A stretch of 64,000 nt of DNA from Pseudomonadota bacterium. Its GTDB lineage: Bacteria > Pseudomonadota > Gammaproteobacteria > Burkholderiales > Burkholderiaceae_C. Position 1 is the first letter of the stretch. Each line of letters starts with the position of its first letter. Location of the stretch: NCBI GenBank assembly GCA_018241225.1, contig JAFEEG010000008.1, forward strand, positions 51,463 through 115,462, read 5' to 3'. Both the position numbers and the translations under genes were made by a program. This document shows positions 1-13,057 of the stretch, piece by piece. The notes under the pieces were generated by a model. That model saw only the letters and a list, made by a program, of their open reading frames with translations. It did not search any database and had not been told where the DNA came from.

Positions 1-88
1 CCGCGCCCACCAGCAGCGCGCCGGCCATGAGCACGCGGGCAAATCCACGGCGTTTGAGAAGAGGAGCGGTCGTCGGCTGTTTATTCAT
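1..88 (-). CDS. mlaC: MlaC phospholipid-binding protein, N-terminal fragment cut by window edge
   Basis: Only the first 29 codons lie in the window. The peptide starts MNKQPTTAPLLKRRGF and runs into a hydrophobic alanine/leucine segment, which is a signal peptide with a basic n-region. A purine-rich AAGGGA ribosome binding site lies about 8 bases before the ATG. Identification rests mainly on position: it directly follows mlaF-mlaE-mlaD-mlaA on the same strand, where the periplasmic carrier MlaC is expected. MlaC ferries phospholipid between the outer-membrane MlaA complex and the inner-membrane MlaFED transporter. No mature domain is visible, so the name is inferred from context. Confidence 0.6.
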   Translation of the reverse strand, partial: MNKQPTTAPLLKRRGFARVLMAGALLVGA

Positions 89-193
89 GATGTGAAATCC
101 CTTGTTCGATGCATAGCGCACGATATTCGATTTCCCGTTGGGGTCAGCATCGTGCGCCAGGTTCCCGCAGCGCTGTAGGCCTATGCCTTGCCG

Positions 194-937
194 TCAGGGT
201 TGTTCGGGCGGATTGCCGTCGTAGACGTCGTTGAGCCGGCGCTGCAGGTACACGTCACGGGTAAGCGTGTAGCGGTCCAGCGCGGCGTCGCGCAGCAGGC
301 GATCCACCGGCAGCAATTGGGCCCGCGCGTCGATCAGGCGCATGACGTACAGCGAGTTGCGCACCGGAATGTCGCCCACGTTCGAGATCAGGCCGCCGTA
401 GTAGTCCACCGGCAGGGCCGCCGTGTCGCGCACGGTGGACGGCCCGAGGATGGGCAGAACCAGGTAGGGACCGGGGCCGACGCCCCAGCGACCCAGCGTC
501 TGGCCGAAATCCTCGCGAAAGCGCTCGAGGCCGACCTCGGACGCGACATCCAGCACGCCGCCCAGGCCAAAGATGGTGTTGACGTTCACCCGCATGAAGG
601 TCTGCGCGCTTCGCTCGGCGCGCAGTTGCATCACGCTGTTGGCAAAGCTCCAGACGTCCACCAGGTTGTTGAAGAAGTTGGAGACGCCCGTGCGCATCAT
701 TTGCGGCACGACTTTTTCGTAGCCAACCGCCACCGGACGCATCACCGCCTCGTCGAGGGTGTCGTTGAACTTGCTGACGCCGCGGTTGAACGGCTCCAGC
801 GGATCGGCCGGATTGGCTTGGGGCCCCGTCGCGCAGCCGGCCAGGCAGGCAGCAGCGATTGCGGCGGCCACCAGCCGTCGCGCGTGAGCGCCACCGTGAA
901 CGCGGGTCGTCACGGAGCGATTCGAGATGAAATTCAT
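194..937 (-). CDS. mlaA: MlaA (VacJ) outer-membrane lipoprotein of phospholipid transport
   Basis: This 247-residue protein is an outer-membrane lipoprotein that removes mislocalised phospholipid from the outer leaflet and passes it to MlaC, keeping outer-membrane lipid asymmetry. A lipobox LAGC sits at residues 32-35, with Cys35 the lipidation site. The VacJ core follows with the family motif DPLEPFNRGVSKFND and, later, GPGPYLVLPILGPSTVRD. Length matches the family (about 240-260). The start codon overlaps the mlaD stop by 4 bases (ATGA), indicating translational coupling. In many gammaproteobacteria mlaA is unlinked from the other mla genes; here it lies between mlaD and mlaC. Confidence 0.93.
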   Translation of the reverse strand: MNFISNRSVTTRVHGGAHARRLVAAAIAAACLAGCATGPQANPADPLEPFNRGVSKFNDTLDEAVMRPVAVGYEKVVPQMMRTGVSNFFNNLVDVWSFANSVMQLRAERSAQTFMRVNVNTIFGLGGVLDVASEVGLERFREDFGQTLGRWGVGPGPYLVLPILGPSTVRDTAALPVDYYGGLISNVGDIPVRNSLYVMRLIDARAQLLPVDRLLRDAALDRYTLTRDVYLQRRLNDVYDGNPPEQP

Positions 938-1422
938 TTCTTGTTGTTGCCCCCTGCAGCCTGGCTGCCCTCGGCGGCCTTGCTGTAGAGGAACTGGCTG
1001 ATCAGATTTTCCAGGACCACGGCGGACTGCGTGGCACTGATGCGGTCGCCCGCCTGCAGATTCTTCTCGTCGGCACCGGCTTCGATGCCGATGTACTGCT
1101 CGCCGAGCAGGCCACTGGTCAGGATCTTCAGGGAGCTGTCCTTGGGGAAACTGTAACGGCTTTGCAGTGCAAGCGTTACATCCGCCTGAAAACTCTTGTC
1201 GTCGAAAGTGATGGATTCGACACGACCGACCACCACCCCTGCACTCTTCACGGCGGTTTGCGGCTTCAGGCCACCAATGTTGTCAAAGCGTGCAGTCACC
1301 TTGTAGGAGCTCTGGAAGCTCAGGCTGAGCAGGTTGGCCGACTGCAGCGCAAGAAACAGAAGCGCCGCCGCGCCGATCAGCACGAACAAACCCACCCACA
1401 CATCATTCTTCGAGCGTTGCAT
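934..1422 (-). CDS. mlaD: MlaD, MCE-domain subunit of the phospholipid ABC transporter
   Basis: A 162-residue inner-membrane anchored MCE protein that forms the periplasmic hexameric ring of MlaFEDB and receives or delivers phospholipid. One N-terminal membrane segment (about residues 10-28, VGLFVLIGAAALLFLAL) is followed by a single MCE domain containing VTARFDNIGGLKPQTAVKSAG and, further on, GLLGEQYIGIEAG. Size fits single-MCE MlaD proteins. The gene lies 19 bases after mlaE and overlaps mlaA by 4 bases. Confidence 0.93.
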   Translation of the reverse strand: MQRSKNDVWVGLFVLIGAAALLFLALQSANLLSLSFQSSYKVTARFDNIGGLKPQTAVKSAGVVVGRVESITFDDKSFQADVTLALQSRYSFPKDSSLKILTSGLLGEQYIGIEAGADEKNLQAGDRISATQSAVVLENLISQFLYSKAAEGSQAAGGNNKK

Positions 1423-1441
1423 TTTCTCGATCCCTTCAATC

Positions 1442-2224
1442 TCAGATGCTGAACATCATGGCCGTGAGGACGAAGTCCAGGCCCAGCACGGCCAGCGACG
1501 CCATGACCACCGTGCGCGTGGTTGCGTGCGACACGCCCTCGGGCGTGGGCTGCGCCTCATAGCCCTGAAGCAGGGCAACGAAGGTGACGGTGAAGCCGAA
1601 CACCAGGCTCTTGATGACGCCGTTGCCCACGTCGCGCCACACGTCCACCCCACCCTGCATCTGGCCCCAGAAGGAGCCCGAGTCCACACCCAGCATGACC
1701 ACGCCGACCATGTAGCCGCCGATCACCCCGACCGCGCTGAACACGGCCGCCAGCAGGGGCATGGTGATGACACCTGCCCAGAAGCGCGGCGCGAGGATGC
1801 GCTGCACCGGATCGACGGCCATCATTTCCATGGCACTGAGTTGCTCGCCCGCCTTCATCAGGCCGATCTCGGCCGTGAGCGATGTGCCGGCCCGGCCCGC
1901 GAACAACAGGGCGGCAACCACCGGCCCCAACTCGCGCACCAGGCTCAGGGCCACGAGCAACCCAAGGGCGTCGGCCGACCCGTAGCGCTGCAGCGTGTAG
2001 TAACCCTGCAGCCCCAGCACGAAGCCGACGAACAGGCCCGAGACCCCGATGATTGCCAGCGAATAGTTGCCAAGAAAGTGGATCTGGTCGCGCACCAGGT
2101 CGAAGCGGCGCAGGCTGCTGCCAGCATGGCCCAGCAGCCGCGCGAACAGCTTTGCACCCCAGCCCAGGTCGGACAACTTGGAGCGCGCGGCAAAGCCGAC
2201 GTCGGACGGTCGCCACCAACTCAT
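1442..2224 (-). CDS. mlaE: MlaE, permease subunit of the phospholipid ABC transporter
   Basis: This 260-residue integral membrane permease partners the MlaF ATPase and MlaD. It has the MlaE family layout: a short amphipathic N-terminus, then hydrophobic helices around [19 protein letters not shown] and the conserved stretch [19 protein letters not shown] with [15 protein letters not shown], which forms the coupling region. The start ATG overlaps the mlaF stop by 4 bases, so translation is probably coupled. Length equals that of E. coli MlaE. Confidence 0.94.
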   Translation of the reverse strand: MSWWRPSDVGFAARSKLSDLGWGAKLFARLLGHAGSSLRRFDLVRDQIHFLGNYSLAIIGVSGLFVGFVLGLQGYYTLQRYGSADALGLLVALSLVRELGPVVAALLFAGRAGTSLTAEIGLMKAGEQLSAMEMMAVDPVQRILAPRFWAGVITMPLLAAVFSAVGVIGGYMVGVVMLGVDSGSFWGQMQGGVDVWRDVGNGVIKSLVFGFTVTFVALLQGYEAQPTPEGVSHATTRTVVMASLAVLGLDFVLTAMMFSI

Positions 2225-3045
2225 TCGCGGCCTCCGCTGGCAGGGCCGAAATCGTCCGCCACACTGACCCCGGGATAGTGGAAATGCACCGGCCCCTCGG
2301 GCAGCGCATTGACGAACTGGTGCACCAGTGGATCGGTGCTTTCGCGCACCTGCGCCGGCGCGCCTTCGGCTGCCACCTTGCCATTGGCCAGGATCACCAC
2401 GTGATCGGCAATGCCGAAGGTTTCTTCCAGGTCGTGCGAGACGACGATGCTGGTCAGGCCCAGCGAATCGTTCAAGCGGCGAATGAGCTGCGCGGCCGTG
2501 CCCAGTGAAATCGGGTCGAGCCCCGCAAAGGGTTCGTCGTACATCACCAGTTCGGGGTCCAGCGCAATGGCACGCGCCAGCGCGATCCGCCGCGCCATGC
2601 CGCCCGACACTTCGCTAGGCATGAGGTCGCGCGCACCGCGCAGGCCCACGGCCTCGAGCTTCATCAGCACGATGTCTCGCACCAATGTTTCGGAAAGTTG
2701 CGTGTGCTCGCGCAGTGGAAAGGCCACGTTGTCGAACACGCTCATGTCGGTGAAGAGGGCGCCAAACTGGAACAGCATGCCCATGCGCCGGCGTGCCTTG
2801 TAGAGCTGCGCGGTATCGAGACTGGCCACGTCCTGTCCGTCGAACAGCACTGCACCGCGGCGAGCGCGCAACTGACCGCCGATCAGGCGCAAGGTGGTGG
2901 TCTTGCCGCCGCCCGAGGCGCCCATGATGGCCGTGACCTTGCCGCGCGGCACCCGGAAGGACACGCCGTCCAGGATGACGCGCGACTCGTATCCGAAGAC
3001 GAGATCGCGAAATTCGACGAGTGAAGTGGTGGCCAGATCGGTCAT
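2221..3045 (-). CDS. mlaF: MlaF, ATPase subunit of the phospholipid ABC transporter
   Basis: An ABC ATPase of 274 residues that powers MlaE. Visible motifs are Walker [10 protein letters not shown] (residues 42-50), the signature [13 protein letters not shown], Walker [14 protein letters not shown] and the switch SHDLEET. The frame is open up to 3102, but that extension would translate through a hairpin with a T-run, so the ATG at 3045, followed by [12 protein letters not shown], was chosen. No clear Shine-Dalgarno sequence precedes it because the U-tract of the upstream terminator lies there. It is the first gene of mlaFEDAC. Confidence 0.92.
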   Translation of the reverse strand: MTDLATTSLVEFRDLVFGYESRVILDGVSFRVPRGKVTAIMGASGGGKTTTLRLIGGQLRARRGAVLFDGQDVASLDTAQLYKARRRMGMLFQFGALFTDMSVFDNVAFPLREHTQLSETLVRDIVLMKLEAVGLRGARDLMPSEVSGGMARRIALARAIALDPELVMYDEPFAGLDPISLGTAAQLIRRLNDSLGLTSIVVSHDLEETFGIADHVVILANGKVAAEGAPAQVRESTDPLVHQFVNALPEGPVHFHYPGVSVADDFGPASGGRE

Positions 3046-3050
3046 CGTGC

Positions 3051-3092
3051 AAAAAAGAGAGCCGGGTGTCCCGACAAGGGAATCCCGGCTCT
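3051..3092 (-). terminator. Intrinsic terminator of gltBD, abutting mlaF
   Basis: Read on the minus strand, a 9-bp perfect stem (AGAGCCGGG at 3092-3084 with CCCGGCTCT at 3066-3058) encloses a loop that contains a further TTCCC/GGGAC-type partial pairing, and is followed at once by a run of six T (3056-3051). This is a textbook rho-independent terminator 56 bases after the gltD stop. Its U-tract ends only 5 bases before the mlaF start codon. Confidence 0.85.
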
Positions 3093-3147
3093 GCGGTCGC
3101 AAGATGATAAAGGATGGTGCTTGCAGGCACCTTCCTGCGCCTGACGC

Positions 3148-4626
3148 TCAGCGCGGCAGGTCGCTGTAGCCCATCAAGAACTCGTCCACGGCGCGTGCCG
3201 CCTGGCGGCCTTCGCGGATGGCCCACACGACCAGCGATTGGCCGCGGCGCATGTCGCCGGCGGCGAACACCTTGGGCACGTTGGTGGCATAGCCGCCGAT
3301 GAAGTCGACCGAGGCCTTGGCATTTCCGCGCGCATCCTTCTCGACGCCAAAGGCTTCCAGGATCGGCGACACGGGGCTGACGAAGCCCATGGCCAGCAGC
3401 ACCAGGTCGGCCTTGAGCACCTGCTCGCTGCCGGGCACCTCGACCATCTTGCCGTCCTTCCATTCGACGCGGACGGTCTTCAGGCCGGTGACCTTGCCCT
3501 TCTCGCCGATGAATTCCTTGGTCGAGATGGCGAACTCGCGCTCGCAACCTTCTTCATGGCTGGAGCTGGTGCGCAGCTTGATCGGCCAGTAGGGCCAGGT
3601 CAGCGGGCGGTTTTCCTCTTCGGGCGGCTGGGGCATCAGCTCGAACTGCGTCACGCTCACGGCGCCGTGGCGGTTGCTGGTGCCCACGCAGTCGGAGCCG
3701 GTGTCGCCGCCGCCGATCACGATGACGTGCTTGCCGTCGGCGCGCAGCTGGCCCTTGACCTTGTCGCCGGCGTTCACGCGGTTCTGCTGGGGCAGGAACT
3801 CCATGGCGAAGTGGATGCCGTCCAGGTCGCGGCCGGGCACGGGCAGGTCGCGCGACTGCTCGGCACCGCCGGTGAGCACCACCGCATCGAATTCCTTCTG
3901 CAGCTGCTCGGGGGTGACGGATTCCTTGGCCAGGTTGGTGACCTTGGAGCCCTTGCCCAGCGCATCCTTGGCAGCGCCGACCATGACGCCGGTGCGGAAC
4001 ACCACGCCTTCGGCCTTCATCTGCTCCACGCGGCGGTCGATGTGCGACTTCTCCATCTTGAAGTCGGGAATGCCGTAGCGCAGAAGGCCGCCGATGCGGT
4101 CGTTCTTCTCGAACAGCGTGACATCGTGGCCCACGCGCGCCAGCTGCTGCGCCGCCGCCATGCCGGCCGGGCCGGAGCCCACCACGGCGACCTTCTTGCC
4201 GGTCTTGTGCTTGGCCACGCGCGGCGCCACCCAGCCCTCGTCCCAGGCGCGGTCGATGATGGCGTGTTCGAGCGACTTGATGCCCACCGCATCGTCGTTC
4301 ACGTTGAGCACGCAGGCCGCCTCGCAGGGCGCGGGGCAGATGCGGCCGGTGAACTCCGGGAAGTTGTTGGTGGAGTCGAGCACAGCGAAGGCACTTTGCC
4401 AGTCGCTGCGATACACCAGGTCGTTGAAGTCCGGAATGATGTTGTTGACCGGGCAGCCGCTGTTGCAGAACGGCGTGCCGCAGTCCATGCAGCGCGCGCC
4501 CTGGATCTTGGCTTGCGCGGCATCGAGGCCAACGACGAATTCCTTGTAGTGCTTGACGCGCTCGTCCACGGGCTTGTAGCCCTCTTCGATGCGCTCATGC
4601 TCCATGAAGCCGGTGATCTTTCCCAT
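3148..4626 (-). CDS. gltD: Glutamate synthase (NADPH) small subunit
   Basis: The 492-residue beta subunit takes electrons from NADPH via FAD and passes them through Fe-S clusters to GltB, for glutamine plus 2-oxoglutarate to two glutamates. The N-terminal cysteine set for [4Fe-4S] binding is visible at Cys46, 49, 54 and 58 ([13 protein letters not shown]), with a second set at CPAPCEAAC. An FAD-binding [11 protein letters not shown] follows and an NADPH-binding GGGDTGSDC lies further on. It lies 42 bases downstream of gltB and is closed by the terminator at 3051-3092. Confidence 0.95.
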   Translation of the reverse strand: MGKITGFMEHERIEEGYKPVDERVKHYKEFVVGLDAAQAKIQGARCMDCGTPFCNSGCPVNNIIPDFNDLVYRSDWQSAFAVLDSTNNFPEFTGRICPAPCEAACVLNVNDDAVGIKSLEHAIIDRAWDEGWVAPRVAKHKTGKKVAVVGSGPAGMAAAQQLARVGHDVTLFEKNDRIGGLLRYGIPDFKMEKSHIDRRVEQMKAEGVVFRTGVMVGAAKDALGKGSKVTNLAKESVTPEQLQKEFDAVVLTGGAEQSRDLPVPGRDLDGIHFAMEFLPQQNRVNAGDKVKGQLRADGKHVIVIGGGDTGSDCVGTSNRHGAVSVTQFELMPQPPEEENRPLTWPYWPIKLRTSSSHEEGCEREFAISTKEFIGEKGKVTGLKTVRVEWKDGKMVEVPGSEQVLKADLVLLAMGFVSPVSPILEAFGVEKDARGNAKASVDFIGGYATNVPKVFAAGDMRRGQSLVVWAIREGRQAARAVDEFLMGYSDLPR

Positions 4627-4668
4627 CGTGCTTTCCTTGTATTTCTATCTGCTTGTGGCTGCCTGCGC

Positions 4669-9408
<4,740 letters not shown>

Positions 9409-9499
9409 GGCGCACTCCTTGGTGGGACAGTTTTTCGCAGGGATCGCAAGGATATTGCGTTGCACAAACAATGCCAAATACTTTATTAGGGGTCAGATT

Positions 9500-9538
9500 C
9501 CAATTAATTTTTGACTTTATCTGTCGGAAATTAATTGG
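9500..9538. repeat. AT-rich REP-like palindrome at the 3' side of the RAYT gene
   Basis: Eleven bases CCAATTAATTT (9500-9510) are repeated inverted as AAATTAATTGG (9528-9538) around a 17-base spacer that itself contains GAC...GTC. The palindrome is flanked by GGGGTCAGATT on the left and GGGGACATATC on the right. Composition is strongly AT-rich against GC-rich surroundings. It lies about 60 bases beyond the stop codon of the RAYT transposase, where these transposases usually have their REP-type hairpin substrates. No matching copy was seen on the other side of the gene. Confidence 0.65.
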
Positions 9539-9598
9539 GGACATATCAAAATAGATAGCAAAAACCCCAAGCATGACGTGGAGTCTGCGCCAAAAGGT

Positions 9599-10294
9599 CT
9601 AGGTGTTTTCTGCTCGCGGACGGCGTCCAGGCCGGCCCTTGACCAATCGTCTGTCGGTTGTGGCCTGCAGCCCCTGGACGAATCCCGCGTCGCCGGCGGC
9701 CCAGCCGCGCAAGGTGGACTCGGTCAGCAGCTGGACATCGGCCTGCGAAACGCCCGCATGCACCAGTTCGGAATACGCCGCTTCACGCGCAAAGGGTGTG
9801 TTGCCCAGTGACCAGTACATGGCATGGGGCGTGATGACCTTGTCCGACCGCAGTCCGGCGTAGTGCCCGTGGCTGGACCACGGGAAGTCGCGCGCGTCGG
9901 CCACCATGCCCGCGCGCACCGGGTTCAGGTCGATGTAGGCCATGCAGGCCAGGAAGTACCTGTCGGTCTGGATCAGGGTCGAGCGATAGCGCCCTTCCCA
10001 CAACGTGCCGCTTCTGCCGTGCCGGTCATTAAAGTAGCGAACGTAGCGGCGCCCCACCGCCTGCATCCATTGCGGCAGGCCGGTCTCGGTGGCTGGCGTG
10101 GCCAACAGATGGAAATGGTTGTCCATCAGCACGTAGGCATGCAGCGCCACCTGCAGGCGGGCCGCATGCTCGCCGATGAGCGAGAGCAGCATCTCCCGGT
10201 CCTGCCGGTCGACGAAGATGTCCTGCCGGTTGTTGCCGCGCTGGATCACGTGGTGGGGCTGGCCCGGCAAGGTCAGGCGCGGAAGGCGTGCCAT
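9599..10294 (-). CDS. RAYT-type (REP-associated tyrosine) transposase, Y1/IS200-like
   Basis: A 231-residue single-domain HUH nuclease of the TnpA-REP family. Visible motifs: the N-terminal HHVIQRGNNR, the metal-binding H60-x-H62 in MDNHFHLL, and the catalytic tyrosine Y120 in AYIDLNPVRAGM. Such proteins cut and join single-stranded DNA at REP hairpins; they are usually single-copy chromosomal genes. The start ATG lies 20 bases from the stop of the neighbouring methyltransferase gene, on the same strand. The palindrome at 9500-9538 is the likely associated element. The gene appears intact. Confidence 0.88.
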   Translation of the reverse strand: MARLPRLTLPGQPHHVIQRGNNRQDIFVDRQDREMLLSLIGEHAARLQVALHAYVLMDNHFHLLATPATETGLPQWMQAVGRRYVRYFNDRHGRSGTLWEGRYRSTLIQTDRYFLACMAYIDLNPVRAGMVADARDFPWSSHGHYAGLRSDKVITPHAMYWSLGNTPFAREAAYSELVHAGVSQADVQLLTESTLRGWAAGDAGFVQGLQATTDRRLVKGRPGRRPRAENT

Positions 10295-10314
10295 GGCGGT
10301 GCGGCGAACTCGAT

Positions 10315-11187
10315 TCAGTCGAGCTTGAAGCGGGTTTCCAGCAGCGAGTCGAGCCCGAACTGCGCCAGCAGCTCACGCAGCCGTGCGGCGGCGCTGGCCT
10401 TGCGGTGGCCGGTGTGGCGGGCAATGATGAGCTCGTTCTTCATGCTGTGCTCCCAACCCACCAGTTCGGTCACCGTCACCTGGTAGCCGTGCGCCTCCAG
10501 GAACAGGCAGCGCAGCACATTGGTGAGCTGGCTGCCTATTTCCCGCGTATGCAGCGGATGGCGCCACAGCTCGGCCAGCGGGGTGCGTGACAAGGACAGA
10601 GCCTTGCCCTGGCGCAGGCACGCCGCCACCTCGGCCTGGCAGCATGGCACCAGCACCATGAAGCGAGCCTTCTTGGCCAGGCCAAAGGCGATCGCGTCGT
10701 CGGTTGCCGTGTCGCAGGCGTGGAGCGCCGTCACCACGTCGATGCGATCGGGCAGCGCCGTGGCGGTGGTCGCCTCGGCCACGCTGAGATTCAGAAAGCT
10801 CATGCGTTCGAAGCCAAGGCGTGCCGCGAGCTGGCGCGAGCGCTCCACCAGTTCCGGCCGCGTCTCGATGCCGAACACATGACCCTGCCCGGCCCGTTGC
10901 CGAAAGAACAGGTCGTAGATGATGAAGCCCAGATACGACTTGCCCGCACCGTGATCGGCCAGGCTGGCATGCGCGCCCTCATCCGGCAGCTCCAGCAGCA
11001 GTTTCTCGATGAACTGGAACAGGTGATAGACCTGCTTGAGCTTGCGCCGCGAATCCTGGTTCAGCCGACCTTCGCGGGTGAGGATATGCAGCTCCTTGAG
11101 CAGCTCCAGCGATTGCCCGGGCCGCAACTCCTGCAGCACCTCGGCCTGCGCCTTCTCGGTCTTCGACAATTTGAGAGCTTGGTTCAT
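10315..11187 (-). CDS. Predicted class I SAM-dependent methyltransferase
   Basis: A 290-residue protein. An N-terminal helical region is followed by a methyltransferase fold: SAM-binding motif I appears as SLADHGAGKSYLGFIIYD, the acidic strand end as GIETRPELV, and later motifs as IDVVTALHACDTATDDAI and the conserved FMVLVPCCQAEV. This arrangement resembles the Methyltransf_32 group, but the substrate is unknown. The start overlaps the DUF1415 stop by 4 bases (ATGA), so it is translationally coupled and is the last gene of the long pil-aro-dgt run. Confidence 0.75.
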   Translation of the reverse strand: MNQALKLSKTEKAQAEVLQELRPGQSLELLKELHILTREGRLNQDSRRKLKQVYHLFQFIEKLLLELPDEGAHASLADHGAGKSYLGFIIYDLFFRQRAGQGHVFGIETRPELVERSRQLAARLGFERMSFLNLSVAEATTATALPDRIDVVTALHACDTATDDAIAFGLAKKARFMVLVPCCQAEVAACLRQGKALSLSRTPLAELWRHPLHTREIGSQLTNVLRCLFLEAHGYQVTVTELVGWEHSMKNELIIARHTGHRKASAAARLRELLAQFGLDSLLETRFKLD

Positions 11188-11774
11188 TCGCGTGTTGCTC
11201 CGCCAGGTCCGACCTCCAGCGCGTCCCAGCCCTCGGGACCGAGGCGCTCCAGCGTCTTGATGTTGCGCTCGAAGATATCGGCCGCGTCCGGGAATGCGTC
11301 GACCGCCCTGCTCACGCTGTCCTCGCGAAGCAAGTGGAGGATGGGATACGGCGCCCGATTGGTGGCATTGCCGATATCGCCCTCTTCGGTGCCGGCGAAC
11401 TGGAAGCGCGGGTGAAAGCTGGCCAGCTGCAGCGTGCCTTCGAACCCGGCGCGCGCCAGCCTGCGCTCGGCACGGTCGATGAAATCGTTGAAATCCAGAA
11501 AGTCCGGCAAGGCGTGCGGTGCGATCAGCAGCGTGGTGTCGCGTACCGAGGCGTCGTGCTCCACCAGCTGGGCGGCCTCGAACAGGAGCGCATCGAGCAA
11601 TCCGCCTTCGTCGGCTGGCTGGTACACGGCGTAGTGGACCTGCCCCTTGGCGTGGACCGCCTTGGCGAAAGGACACAGGTTCAGCCCGATGACGGCACGT
11701 TCGAGCCAGCGGCGTACATCGGCCAGCACCGGCGATTCAGGTGCAAAGCCTGGGGCTTGGGGCAGGTCGGTCAT
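11184..11774 (-). CDS. DUF1415 family protein of unknown function
   Basis: A soluble 196-residue protein with no signal peptide or membrane segment. It carries the family pattern VIGLNLCPFAKAV near residue 30, DFLDFNDFIDRAE, and FHPRFQFAGTEEGDIGNATNRAPYPILHLLRE. The function of this conserved bacterial family is not established. It starts within the stop of the MFS gene (4-base overlap) and its stop overlaps the methyltransferase start. The longer open frame to 13,094 runs antiparallel to nothing useful and simply shadows the MFS gene in another frame. Confidence 0.85.
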   Translation of the reverse strand: MTDLPQAPGFAPESPVLADVRRWLERAVIGLNLCPFAKAVHAKGQVHYAVYQPADEGGLLDALLFEAAQLVEHDASVRDTTLLIAPHALPDFLDFNDFIDRAERRLARAGFEGTLQLASFHPRFQFAGTEEGDIGNATNRAPYPILHLLREDSVSRAVDAFPDAADIFERNIKTLERLGPEGWDALEVGPGGATRE

Positions 11775-13057
11775 GAGGAACTCGAAATCCGGGCGCCCGA
11801 CTGGGCAGCGTGAAGATAGGCCAGCCGCATGGCCGCCAGCATGCCCACCAGCGAGCAGGCCATGGTTGCGACCCAGGTCCACTGCCAGCCTCCGGCACGC
11901 ATCGCCAGCCAAGCCACCGCTGGCGGCGCAAAGAACTGTCCGAGCGAAGACGCTTGCTGCATCAACCCTACCGTGGTCGAGACGGTTGAAGAGGACGGCG
12001 CCAGCCGCACCGCCAGCATGAACAAGGTGGCCGGCACCATGCCGCCGCCCAGCGAAAACAGGCAGACGCAAGCGTAGCGCACCGGCGCCGGCAAGGACCA
12101 GGCGTCGGCCCCATGCCCCCATTGGGCGAAGGCAGCCACGCTGCCCAGCAGCATCACCGCATAGCCCCATCGCAAGAGACGCCCGGGCGAAACGCCGGCC
12201 TGGAGCAAGCGCCCGCCCGCCAGGTTTCCGACGATGTTGGTAGCAGCCGCGGCCGAGCTGAGTACGCCGGTCCATCCGGCCGCGATACCTGCGTCCGCAT
12301 AGATGGCCGGCAGGAATCCGATGACCGCCATCCACTGCGCCGAGTAGACGGCAAATGCCAGGCCGAGCAAGCGCGGGCCAGGGGCGCCCAGCGTGTTCGA
12401 CAGGCGCTCGCGCCAGTCGGGCGCAGCACTCTTGCCGGGCCGCCTGCGCGCGTCGGCCGGCACGATGAGCCAGACCCAGGCCGCAGCCGCTGCGGAGATG
12501 GCGGACATCAGCCACCACCAGCCGGACCAGTCGAAGCGGGTGATGAACGGCGGACCCGCGAGAAGCGCCAGGGCCACGCCCAGCGGCATGTAGGCACCCC
12601 AGAGGCCCATGGCCGCCTTCTCCGCTGCCGGTGGCGCCAAGGCGCGGATCAGCCCGGGACCCGGCATGACGGCCAGGAGGAAACCCACACCCTCCAGGGC
12701 GCGCAGCCCCAGAAGCAACGCCAGCGCGTGCCGCCCCGGATGCACCATCGCCCCGGCGGCGCCCGCCACGGTCACCAGGGCCAGGCCGGCCAGCATGCTC
12801 CTGCGCAGGCCCAGGGTGTCGGCCATCAAACCCACGGCCAGCCCCAGCGTCATGCCGGCCACCTGCACCAGGGACAACAGGAAGCCGGCCTCCACCAGGC
12901 CAATGCCCAGGGCATCGCGCAAGGCAGGCACCGCGGGCGGCAACTTGCCCAGGTGCAGCGCCGCACTGACGCCCGCGGCCATGACGGCGAAAGCCGCAAC
13001 GGGAACGCGCTCGCGTCCCGGCGCTTCCACTGCGGCGGCGGAATTCAAACGGTCCAT
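11771..13057 (-). CDS. MFS transporter of unknown substrate
   Basis: A 428-residue protein with about 12 hydrophobic segments. The MFS loop 2-3 pattern appears as GLMADTLGLRRSML, and helix 4/5 motifs as LGLRALEGVGFLLAVMPGPGLI. It resembles CynX/NimT-type or general MFS_1 permeases; no substrate can be assigned. The ATG at 13,057 is chosen because it gives a normal MFS N-terminus and a 13-base overlap with the end of dgt. Overlaps on both sides place it inside the same transcript as dgt and DUF1415. Confidence 0.8.
   Translation of the reverse strand: MDRLNSAAAVEAPGRERVPVAAFAVMAAGVSAALHLGKLPPAVPALRDALGIGLVEAGFLLSLVQVAGMTLGLAVGLMADTLGLRRSMLAGLALVTVAGAAGAMVHPGRHALALLLGLRALEGVGFLLAVMPGPGLIRALAPPAAEKAAMGLWGAYMPLGVALALLAGPPFITRFDWSGWWWLMSAISAAAAAWVWLIVPADARRRPGKSAAPDWRERLSNTLGAPGPRLLGLAFAVYSAQWMAVIGFLPAIYADAGIAAGWTGVLSSAAAATNIVGNLAGGRLLQAGVSPGRLLRWGYAVMLLGSVAAFAQWGHGADAWSLPAPVRYACVCLFSLGGGMVPATLFMLAVRLAPSSSTVSTTVGLMQQASSLGQFFAPPAVAWLAMRAGGWQWTWVATMACSLVGMLAAMRLAYLHAAQSGARISSSS

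Noticed and set aside
3046-3102. Longer mlaF start adding 19 residues
   Set aside because: It would translate through the gltBD terminator hairpin and T-run.
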